The notes under the pieces: generated by a model
What the model saw: only the letters and a program-made list of their open reading frames with translations
Database searches by the model: none
What the model was told of the DNA's origin: nothing
Made by a program: the position numbers and the translations under genes
Shown: one piece after another, positions 15,785-21,108 of the stretch
Numbering within the stretch: position 1 is the first letter of the stretch
Layout of the letters: every line of letters begins with the position of its first letter
Source of the DNA: Acholeplasmataceae bacterium UBA2284
Lineage (GTDB): Bacteria > Bacillota_I > Bacilli_A > Acholeplasmatales > Acholeplasmataceae
NCBI GenBank assembly: GCA_002345705.1
Contig: DDWO01000004.1
Location: 1-21,108, forward strand
Direction of reading: 5' to 3'
DNA: 21,108 nt

Positions 15785-15947
15785 GAAGGGATTCATCTAT
15801 AATATTGCAGCCTAAAATGATGCTGTAAACAACAATAAACCTCTTAATTGAATATCTGTTTTCACTCACTTAACCAATTAACATTTAGTCGTTTACAAAA
15901 TCATTTCAAACATATAAAAATCATAATCGAAAGTGAGGTGAAAACAC
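15785..15947 (+). ncRNA. Long 5' leader with an RBS-sequestering stem
   Basis: The leader can fold so that TTTTCACTCACTT (15860-15872) pairs with AAGTGAGGTGAAAA (15931-15944): 13 base pairs with a single bulged G. The right arm contains the whole ribosome binding site (GAGGTG) and ends 3 nt before the ATG, so translation would be shut while it is formed. The enclosed 58-nt loop is A/T-rich with no strong internal hairpin that I can see. A weaker hairpin (TGCAGC...GCTGTA) lies earlier, at about 15809-15830. The pairing is seen directly; regulation is inference. It matches no riboswitch class I recognise. Confidence 0.6.
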
Positions 15948-16043
15948 ATGCAAAACAAGAAACCAGCTCCAAAAGCTCCAGTTCAACCAGTTAAACCAGC
16001 TCCAAAAGCTCCAGTTCAACCTGCTAAGCCAGTTAAGAAATAA
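15948..16043 (+). CDS. 31-aa Lys/Pro/Ala repeat peptide
   Basis: Small ORF of unknown function. The peptide is MQNK, then KPAPKAPVQPV, KPAPKAPVQPA and KPVKK: two near-identical 11-residue units plus a partial third. It is strongly basic, has no acidic, aromatic or cysteine residues, no signal peptide and no membrane span, and should be extended in solution. Support for translation: AGTGAGGTG 8 nt upstream of ATG, its own strong promoter, and a terminator downstream. It recalls the basic tails of histone H1-like or ribosome-associated proteins, which would suggest nucleic-acid binding, but composition alone cannot show this. The ORF might instead be a leader peptide inside a regulatory RNA. 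Confidence 0.6.
   Translation: MQNKKPAPKAPVQPVKPAPKAPVQPAKPVKK
15960..16021 (+). repeat. Tandem 33-nt repeat inside the peptide gene
   Basis: The 29-nt segment at 15960-15988 recurs exactly at 15993-16021, a period of 33 nt (11 codons). Nucleotide identity, including synonymous positions, points to recent duplication or ongoing slippage, so the repeat number may vary between strains. Confidence 0.85.
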
Positions 16044-16053
16044 TAACTGAAAA

Positions 16054-16081
16054 CAGTTTGAAAGAAGCTTGCTTCAAACTG
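16054..16081 (+). other. Hairpin just after the peptide ORF
   Basis: CAGTTTGAA (16054-16062) pairs with TTCAAACTG (16073-16081) around a 10-nt loop, 11 nt after the stop codon. No T run follows, so this is more likely an mRNA 3' stabilising or processing structure than a terminator. Confidence 0.6.
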
Positions 16082-16123
16082 ATTGTATTGATGCAGTCAG
16101 ACCTATAAAAAACTAAACATACC

Positions 16124-16158
16124 AACATGCCAGCTCTTATGAACTGACATGTTTTTTT
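16124..16158 (+). terminator. Terminator of the small peptide transcript
   Basis: AACATG-C-CAG (16124-16133) pairs with CTG-A-CATGTT (16144-16153) with one internal mismatch and a 10-nt loop, then a T run to 16158. It insulates the small transcript from the hydrogenase operon and sets its length at roughly 375 nt. Confidence 0.8.
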
Positions 16159-16192
16159 ATTTTGATTACCTCGTATTTATTTATATTATATT

Positions 16193-16208
16193 TAGAAAAC
16201 GTTATCAT
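16193..16208 (+). promoter_or_regulatory. Near-consensus cre (CcpA) box upstream of the hydrogenase operon
   Basis: The 16-mer TAGAAAACGTTATCAT fits the Bacillus cre consensus WTGNAARCGNWWWCAW at 15 of 16 positions; only the T at position 2 is A. It is centred roughly 75 nt upstream of the expected transcription start, a location from which CcpA usually activates (as at overflow-metabolism genes) rather than blocks. Whether this organism has CcpA is not shown here. Confidence 0.45.
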
Positions 16209-16240
16209 TCATTATTTACAATGATTATATAAAAATAGCC

Positions 16241-16268
16241 TTTTCAAATCGAAAATTAGTGTTATAAT
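16241..16268 (+). promoter_or_regulatory. Promoter of the hydrogenase operon
   Basis: A perfect -10 (TATAAT, 16263-16268) lies 42 nt before the first gene. The -35 (TTTTCA, 16241-16246, spacing 16) is weak. It overlaps an inverted repeat TTTTC-N5-GAAAA (16241-16255), which could be an operator. Confidence 0.6.
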
Positions 16269-16309
16269 GAGAGTGAAAATAACGATCCACAATTTAAAAG
16301 GAGTCCCCT

Positions 16310-16828
16310 ATGAATGCACATTCACAGATTACTAGTGAAAAGCTTGCTCTTTTTTACTTGCAATTAGAAAAGAACAAAGTATTACCTGGACCATTGATGC
16401 CGACACTACATGATGCTCAGCATATTTTTGGTTACATACCATTATCGATTCAAAAAATTATTTCAAATGAACTTGGCGAGAGTATTGCTAAGATCAATGG
16501 AGTGGTTACCTTTTATGGTAACTTCTCAGTGACACCTAAAGGTAAAAAAACAATTGGTGTATGTCTTGGAACTGCCTGCTATGTAAGAGGCTCTAAGAAT
16601 ATTATGGACACTATTGAAGATGATTTAAAAATTAAATCTGGTGAGACAACAAAGGATGGAGAGATTACTCTAACTGCAACACGCTGTATAGGTGCTTGTG
16701 GACTAGCTCCAGTTTTTTCCGTTGGTGATCACATTTATGGGAATTCAAGCGTTTCTAAAGCTAAGCTAGTCTTAAAGGAAATGAGAGAAGCAGCTGAGAA
16801 TAAGGTAAAAACCGATGAAGCTAAGTGA
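16310..16828 (+). CDS. NuoE/HndA-type [2Fe-2S] subunit of a NAD-linked hydrogenase
   Basis: A 172-aa thioredoxin-like ferredoxin subunit that passes electrons between the flavoprotein subunit and the catalytic subunit in bifurcating [FeFe]-hydrogenases and Complex I relatives. The helical N-terminal region includes LMPTLHDAQHIFGYIP, followed by VVTFYGNFSV. The [2Fe-2S] ligands are C85 and C90 (CLGTAC) and C126 and C130 (CIGAC). ATG 16310 follows AAAAGGAG. It leads the operon and overlaps the next gene by 14 nt. A NuoE of a formate dehydrogenase is possible; the downstream HydB-like subunit and accessory genes favour a hydrogenase. Confidence 0.88.
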   Translation: MNAHSQITSEKLALFYLQLEKNKVLPGPLMPTLHDAQHIFGYIPLSIQKIISNELGESIAKINGVVTFYGNFSVTPKGKKTIGVCLGTACYVRGSKNIMDTIEDDLKIKSGETTKDGEITLTATRCIGACGLAPVFSVGDHIYGNSSVSKAKLVLKEMREAAENKVKTDEAK

Positions 16829-17198
16829 AATCATCAAGAAATACAATTTCAAGGTCTATACACCTGAAATATTAAGTGAAATGGATATTAACTATGCATT
16901 TTGCTCTGATTTAATGAGTGATGCATTGATCATACTAAATTCTGTTACGGATGAAAGAATACTTGCACAAAGTATGCTAATCACCGGTCTAACGACCAAT
17001 CAATCGATTCGAACTGCTGAAATGCTAGATGTGAATGTAGTTTTACTTGTCAGAGGTAAAATACCTTCACTTAAGGTTGTCGACTTAGCAATTGAATCTA
17101 ACATTTTATTGCTTTCAACAGAACAAACAATGTTTAACATGAGTGGTTTGTTATATAGTGATGGAATCAAAGGAATTTATTACAATCAACAATGGTAG
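16815..17198 (+). CDS. DRTGG-like domain protein 1
   Basis: A 127-aa soluble alpha/beta protein resembling the stand-alone DRTGG domains often encoded next to [FeFe]-hydrogenase subunits in Bacillota and Thermotogae. The fold is suggested by alternating strands and helices: DALIILNSV, SMLITGLTTNQSIRTAEM, VNVVLLVRGK, NILLLSTEQTMFNMSGLLY. DRTGG domains elsewhere (in some phosphotransacetylases and pyrophosphatases) are regulatory, probably ligand-binding. No catalytic motif is evident. A second, shorter relative lies at 17613-17945. It overlaps the genes on both sides, so it is an obligate operon member. Confidence 0.6.
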   Translation: MKLSEIIKKYNFKVYTPEILSEMDINYAFCSDLMSDALIILNSVTDERILAQSMLITGLTTNQSIRTAEMLDVNVVLLVRGKIPSLKVVDLAIESNILLLSTEQTMFNMSGLLYSDGIKGIYYNQQW

Positions 17199-17626
17199 CT
17201 AAAGAATATCAAATTATCGCTAAAAATTATGAGCTCGCTGGTCGAGCATCTAGCGATATAAAAAAAACATTAAAAAAATTAGAAATCGATAGAAATTTAA
17301 TGAAACGCGTATGTTCAGCATCCTATGAAGCTGAAATTAATATCGTCATTCATTCCTTTGGTGGGTTTGCAGTTTTTCAAATGGATGAATCTAAAATTGT
17401 TCTAGACTTCATCGATGATGGTCCAGGAATTCAAAACATTGATCTTGCGATGACTGAAGGTTATTCAACTGCAACTGAACTAGACCATTCTAATGGCTTT
17501 GGTGCAGGTATGGGTTTACCTAACATCAAACGCATTGCAGATGAGATGGATCTTCGATCTGATCATTATGGAACACATCTCAAGATTACGTTCTATCTTG
17601 GAGGTGAAAATAATGCTAGTCAGTGA
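17192..17626 (+). CDS. Anti-sigma-factor-like HATPase (SpoIIAB/RsbT/RsbW type)
   Basis: A 144-aa GHKL ATP-binding domain with nothing fused to it. N box: SYEAEINIVIH (44-54) with N50; G1: DDGPG (75-79); G2: GFGAGMGLP (102-110). This is the arrangement of small serine kinases that phosphorylate anti-sigma antagonists or partner-switch proteins. It overlaps the preceding gene by 7 nt (ATGGTAG) and has no clear ribosome binding site, so translation is coupled. The substrate could be a DRTGG neighbour or a hydrogenase subunit; that is inference, since no STAS-domain antagonist gene is visible here. Confidence 0.82.
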   Translation: MVAKEYQIIAKNYELAGRASSDIKKTLKKLEIDRNLMKRVCSASYEAEINIVIHSFGGFAVFQMDESKIVLDFIDDGPGIQNIDLAMTEGYSTATELDHSNGFGAGMGLPNIKRIADEMDLRSDHYGTHLKITFYLGGENNASQ

Positions 17627-17945
17627 TTTAATCAGTAGTTCATATGAACTGCTAACGAATCAAGATACACTATCCAATACAGTTCAAGGAATCTATCAAA
17701 CTGATCTTTTAAGTGCAGCAATCAAAAGTGCAAAACCAAATGATGCATTAATCACTTTGATTTCACATGTAAATACAATAGCCTTGGCAATGATGATTGA
17801 CCTTTCGTTGATCATCATTGCTGAACATAGATCTGTTTCAAAGGAAATGATTGATAAAGCGAATGAAGAAGGTATTTGCATTCTTCGAACACATTTGAAA
17901 TCTCATGAAGTCGTTATTGACTTATTTAAAAGAGGTCTCCTATGA
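17613..17945 (+). CDS. DRTGG-like domain protein 2
   Basis: A 110-aa soluble protein weakly similar in plan to the 16815-17198 product: LISHVNTIALAMMIDLSLIIIAEH, then VSKEMIDKANEEGICILRTHLKSHEV. The ATG at 17613 has GGAGGTGA at good spacing; in-frame starts further upstream lie inside the HATPase gene and have no ribosome binding site. It overlaps the HATPase by 14 nt and the PHP gene by 4 nt (ATGA). Likely a regulatory partner in the same complex as the neighbouring ATPase. Function unknown. Confidence 0.6.
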   Translation: MLVSDLISSSYELLTNQDTLSNTVQGIYQTDLLSAAIKSAKPNDALITLISHVNTIALAMMIDLSLIIIAEHRSVSKEMIDKANEEGICILRTHLKSHEVVIDLFKRGLL

Positions 17946-18643
17946 TTTATTATTATGACCTACATATACATTCTGTATTATCTCCAGATGCTGATACTTT
18001 AATGACACCAAACAATATTTTTAATATGGCAAACCTAAAAGGTTTAAATATTATTTCAGTCACAGACCATAACTCATTCAAGCAGCTTCCTGTTTTATAT
18101 GAAATATCGAAAAGCTATGATATGCTTTTCATTCCTGGTGTTGAAATTTCCGTTCAGGAAGGCTTTCATCTTTTATGTTATTTCAAACATATTGAAGATG
18201 CACTTTCCTTCGATGCATTGTTAGATACATGTAATCATAAACAAGGATATGATGAAAAGACTTTAGGAAGATCAGAGATTACGGACATTCATGATGCTGT
18301 CATTGATCTCTATCCCTATGATTTAACTCTTTCTCTAACTCTTTCTTTGAAACAATTGATTCTAATTCTAAAGGATTATGATCATATCTTAGTTTATGCA
18401 CATGTGGATAGAAAAAAGCATAGTGGCTTAGCATACATTCGTGAATATCCGTTGGATGCGATTGAACTTACTAAAAATGTAAATAATGATTTTATAATAC
18501 AAAATCAACTCACAAATCAAATCATTGTATATAATTCTGATGCACATCAGATTACAGATATTTCTGAAAGAGAAAAAATGAATCAAATGGAGTTAGAAAG
18601 CTTGACCATGGAGTCATTTTTTAGGTTTTTTAAAAATGGATGA
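17942..18643 (+). CDS. PHP-domain metal-dependent phosphoesterase
   Basis: A 233-aa protein with the PHP metal-site motifs in order: DLHIHS (6-11), SVTDHNS (39-45), GVEIS (66-70), YAHVDRKKHSG (152-162) and NSDAH (198-202). PHP proteins hydrolyse phosphate esters such as phosphohistidinol, nucleotides or oligonucleotides using two or three metal ions. All expected metal ligands seem present, so it should be active. Within this kinase-like cassette it could act as a phosphatase or remove a nucleotide signal; that is inference. It has 4-nt and 8-nt overlaps with its neighbours. Confidence 0.85.
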   Translation: MIYYYDLHIHSVLSPDADTLMTPNNIFNMANLKGLNIISVTDHNSFKQLPVLYEISKSYDMLFIPGVEISVQEGFHLLCYFKHIEDALSFDALLDTCNHKQGYDEKTLGRSEITDIHDAVIDLYPYDLTLSLTLSLKQLILILKDYDHILVYAHVDRKKHSGLAYIREYPLDAIELTKNVNNDFIIQNQLTNQIIVYNSDAHQITDISEREKMNQMELESLTMESFFRFFKNG

Positions 18644-19205
18644 TTTAGCAACCTATTTATTAGATATTATTCAAAATTCTATCACGGCAAAGTCGTCCAT
18701 CATTCATCTTTCTATAGATATTCAAGATGATATGAAAATATCTATTAAAGATAATGGACTGGGTATGTCAGAAGATATATTAAAAAAAGCGACTTCTCCC
18801 TTCTTTACAACAAGAACGACAAGGACAGTAGGTCTAGGATTATCATTTTTAAAAATGATATCAGAACAAACAGAAGGATCGTTTCAACTAGAGTCTATAG
18901 AAAATAAAGGAACGAACCTCTATATGACACTCAATTATCTACATCCAGATATGCCCCCATTAGGAGATCTCGGAGAATTGATTTACACATTATCCATTCA
19001 TCAAGATTTAATAGAATTCATATTTGATTTTAAATATAAAAATCATTCATATCATTATCAAGCAAGTGAAATGAAGGAAATGTTTAAAGAACTTTTAAGT
19101 ACATATTCAATAATGAAAGCTTTAATAGAACTGATTAATCAAGAAATACATATAGATGAGGTGAACCATGAAATCTTTAGAAGATTTAAAGAAATTAAGA
19201 GATGA
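18636..19205 (+). CDS. Histidine-kinase-like ATPase domain protein
   Basis: A 189-aa GHKL ATPase without a phospho-acceptor histidine domain, sensor or membrane span. N box: YLLDIIQNSITAKS (7-20) with N14; G1: DNGLG (39-43); G2: TVGLGLSFLK (64-73). A C-terminal region (about 105-189) has no recognised domain. It resembles the ATPase proteins often encoded between the [2Fe-2S] subunits of hydrogenase operons. Its start lies inside the PHP gene with no evident ribosome binding site, and it overlaps the next gene by 38 nt. Confidence 0.78.
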   Translation: MDDLATYLLDIIQNSITAKSSIIHLSIDIQDDMKISIKDNGLGMSEDILKKATSPFFTTRTTRTVGLGLSFLKMISEQTEGSFQLESIENKGTNLYMTLNYLHPDMPPLGDLGELIYTLSIHQDLIEFIFDFKYKNHSYHYQASEMKEMFKELLSTYSIMKALIELINQEIHIDEVNHEIFRRFKEIKR

Positions 19206-19536
19206 AGCGTTAAAGAAAATGACAATGCGCTATACAAAAGATGGATTTAGAATCCAAATTGGAATGGGAACATGTGGGATTGCATCAGGTGCAAGACCAA
19301 TTCTTTCTGCTTTTTTAGAAGAAATTGAATCACATGAACTAACAAATGTCACAGTCACACAGGTTGGTTGTATGGGCGAATGTGCCTATGAACCAATGGC
19401 AGAAGTCATTGATATGAATGGTCAGTCCTACGTATATTGTGGGGTAACTATTCCTATGGTTAAGGAAATCATTGAGAAGCATATTATCAATAATGAGCCT
19501 CAAACAAGATACCTTTTAACATCAAGAAAGGGATAG
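19168..19536 (+). CDS. HndB/HydC-like [2Fe-2S] thioredoxin-type subunit
   Basis: A 122-aa ferredoxin-like protein of the kind that forms a subunit of NADP- or NAD-reducing [FeFe]-hydrogenases. Cluster ligands are probably C36 (GTCGIASGAR), C68 and C72 (VGCMGECAYEP) and C91 (YVYCGVT). The first pair of the classical CX4C type is missing, with C91 as the likely fourth ligand. ATG 19168 has a strong GAGGTG site, so it is initiated independently despite the 38-nt overlap with the ATPase gene. It is followed after 9 nt by the flavoprotein subunit. Confidence 0.82.
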   Translation: MKSLEDLKKLRDEALKKMTMRYTKDGFRIQIGMGTCGIASGARPILSAFLEEIESHELTNVTVTQVGCMGECAYEPMAEVIDMNGQSYVYCGVTIPMVKEIIEKHIINNEPQTRYLLTSRKG

Positions 19537-19545
19537 GGCGAAATC

Positions 19546-21108
19546 ATGTTAGAAAGAATACAAGTATTAATATGTGGTGGGACAGGATGCTTAAGCTCAA
19601 ATGCTAAAGAAATAAAAAAAGCTTTCCAAGAACACTTAGAAGTATTAGAAATGACAGATGAGGTTGGACTAGTTTTGACTGGTTGTTTTGGCTTATGCGA
19701 AAAGGGACCTGTAGTTGTTGTTTATCCTGATGAAACCTTCTACACACATGTCACAGTTGATGATGTAAAGGAAATTTGTGAGGAACATTTGTTGAAGGGA
19801 AGACCATTAGAAAGATTGATGGTAAAAAATCCTTTAGATAAATCAAAGATTAAAAATATGGGTCAACTCAAATTCTATGCAAAACAAAAAAGAATTGCAT
19901 TAAGAAATTGCGGAAATATAAACCCAATGGAAATTGAAGAATATATTGCAAAGGATGGATACCTAGCATTAGGTACAATCTTAAAGGAAAAAACACCACA
20001 GGAAGTTATTGATCAAATGATTCATTCAGGTCTTCGTGGTCGTGGTGGTGGAGGATTCTCCACCGGTAAAAAATGGCAGTTCGCTAAAAATTCAGAATCA
20101 GATCAAAAATATGTAATTTGTAATGCTGATGAAGGAGATCCAGGTGCATTTATGGACCGCGCAGTTTTAGAGGGCGATCCACATTCTGTATTAGAAGCAA
20201 TGGCTATCTGCGGTTATGCCATTGGTGCAAACCAGGGATACATCTATGTACGTGCAGAATATCCAGTCGCAGTAGAAAGACTTGGAATTGCAATCAAACA
20301 AGCAAAGGAATACGGACTATTAGGTAACAACCTTTTTGGCTCGAATTTTAGCTTTGATATTGATATTCGTTTAGGAGCAGGAGCATTCGTATGTGGTGAA
20401 GAAACAGCATTAATCGCATCCATTGAAGGATATAGAGGAATGCCAAGACTTAAACCTCCATTTCCAGCTGTTCGAGGACTATGGGGCAAGCCAACCAATG
20501 TAAACAATGTGGAAACACTTGCTAACATCCCTGTTATCTTTTTAAAAGGGGCTGATTGGTTCAAATCCATAGGTACTGAAAAATCAAGTGGAACCAAAGT
20601 GTTCGCTCTTGGTGGGAAAATTAATAACACAGGATTAGTAGAGGTTCCAATGGGCACTACCATCAGAGAAATAGTTTTTGATATCGGTGGTGGTATTCCA
20701 AATAAAAGAAAGTTTAAAGCGATTCAAACAGGTGGACCATCTGGAGGATGTATTACTGCAGAATTTCTAGATACCCCAATTGATTTTGAAAACTTAACTG
20801 CCTTAGGTTCCATGATGGGATCAGGTGGAATGATTGTAATGGATGAAGACAATTGCATGGTCGATGTCGCAAGATTTTATCTTGACTTCACCGTCGATGA
20901 ATCCTGCGGTAAATGTACACCATGTCGTGAAGGTACTAAGCAGATGAGAGATATTCTAGACCGTATTTGTGAAGGCCTAGGAACCTTAAAGGATTTAGAT
21001 GAGCTTGAACGCTTAGCACACATGATTCAAGAAACATCATTATGTGGATTGGGGCAAACTGCACCAAATCCAGTTTTATCTACGCTAAAGCATTTTAAGG
21101 ATGAATAT
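19546..21108 (+). CDS. NuoF/HydB flavoprotein subunit of NAD-linked hydrogenase (3' end outside window)
   Basis: Open from ATG 19546 to the window end (521 codons so far, no stop). It binds FMN and NAD(H) and, in bifurcating hydrogenases, couples NAD(H) and ferredoxin to H2. Domains in order: N-terminal thioredoxin-like [2Fe-2S] domain with C10/C15 and C47/C51; glycine-rich FMN/NADH loop GLRGRGGGGF (162-171); NADEGDPGAF (193-202); CGEETALI from 283; [4Fe-4S] motif CGKCTPC (454-460) with the fourth ligand C500 in LCGLGQTAPNP. HydB proteins usually continue into a C-terminal 2[4Fe-4S] ferredoxin domain, which would lie beyond the edge. The catalytic hydA gene is expected next. Confidence 0.93.
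   Translation, partial: MLERIQVLICGGTGCLSSNAKEIKKAFQEHLEVLEMTDEVGLVLTGCFGLCEKGPVVVVYPDETFYTHVTVDDVKEICEEHLLKGRPLERLMVKNPLDKSKIKNMGQLKFYAKQKRIALRNCGNINPMEIEEYIAKDGYLALGTILKEKTPQEVIDQMIHSGLRGRGGGGFSTGKKWQFAKNSESDQKYVICNADEGDPGAFMDRAVLEGDPHSVLEAMAICGYAIGANQGYIYVRAEYPVAVERLGIAIKQAKEYGLLGNNLFGSNFSFDIDIRLGAGAFVCGEETALIASIEGYRGMPRLKPPFPAVRGLWGKPTNVNNVETLANIPVIFLKGADWFKSIGTEKSSGTKVFALGGKINNTGLVEVPMGTTIREIVFDIGGGIPNKRKFKAIQTGGPSGGCITAEFLDTPIDFENLTALGSMMGSGGMIVMDEDNCMVDVARFYLDFTVDESCGKCTPCREGTKQMRDILDRICEGLGTLKDLDELERLAHMIQETSLCGLGQTAPNPVLSTLKHFKDEY

Noticed and set aside
15809..15830. Hairpin TGCAGC...GCTGTA in the small-peptide leader
   Set aside because: Only 5 of 6 pairs with a 10-nt A/T loop; too weak to list as a feature on its own, although it may contribute to the leader fold.
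15960..16021. Tandem repeat considered as a CRISPR or satellite fragment
   Set aside because: There are only two copies, in frame with a multiple-of-three period and a good RBS, so an intragenic coding repeat is the better reading.
16270..16279. AGAGTGAAAA, complementary to the SD-masking segment 15863-15868 region
   Set aside because: It overlaps the expected transcription start of the hydrogenase operon and is short and A-rich, so trans pairing is probably coincidental.
20244..20663. 139-codon minus-strand ORF inside the flavoprotein gene
   Set aside because: It lies antisense to a strongly conserved NuoF region that is open through the window end; its Pro/Ser-rich composition is typical of an antisense shadow.

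Overview
The window reads as a low-GC, strictly anaerobic, fermentative bacterium of the Bacillota/Mycoplasmatota side of the tree. The evidence is AT-rich coding sequence, strong AGGAGG-type ribosome binding sites, short U-tailed terminators and a trimeric [FeFe]-hydrogenase-type operon. TGA acts as a stop (for example at 6549-6551 and 11055-11057), so the Mycoplasma UGA=Trp code is not used. An Erysipelotrichia-, Izemoplasma- or Acholeplasma-like host would fit, but the lineage is inference. No tRNA, rRNA, insertion sequence or CRISPR array was seen.

Region 1 (1-3342) is housekeeping or accessory. After a terminator from an off-window gene comes a likely co-transcribed trio: a NYN/LOTUS putative RNase, a degenerate Smr-like protein and a DUF3137 membrane protein. 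A CorA-type divalent-cation channel follows on its own promoter. Terminators close both units.

Region 2 (3334-14084) is a ureide/carbamoyl catabolic locus. A PucR-family regulator is divergent from a compact operon: NCS2 permease, isochorismatase-like amidohydrolase, second NCS2 permease, AllH (DUF2877), AllF (FdrA), AllG (DUF1116), carbamate kinase, then uracil phosphoribosyltransferase behind a hairpin. AllFGH of E. coli is the oxamate (oxalurate) carbamoyltransferase and AllK the catabolic carbamate kinase. The likely logic is import of a ureido compound, amide hydrolysis, phosphorolysis to carbamoyl phosphate, then ATP + NH3 + CO2. No allantoinase, allantoate hydrolase or ureidoglycolate enzyme is present, so the imported substrate is an open question.

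Region 3 (14083-16160) holds two overlapping GntR/UTRA regulators on the minus strand with a candidate operator at their start. Divergent from them is a free-standing small transcript. It has a good promoter, a leader of about 160 nt whose 15860-15872 segment can pair with the ribosome binding site, a 31-codon Lys/Pro/Ala repeat peptide, a hairpin and a terminator. This is the least explained and most interesting part of the window.

Region 4 (16193-21108, cut by the window end) is a hydrogenase operon. It starts with a near-consensus cre box and a promoter, then a NuoE-type [2Fe-2S] subunit. A tightly overlapping signalling-like cassette follows (DRTGG-like, HATPase, DRTGG-like, PHP, HATPase), then a second [2Fe-2S] thioredoxin-like subunit and a NuoF/HydB flavoprotein subunit that runs off the end. 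The catalytic hydrogenase subunit would be expected just downstream.
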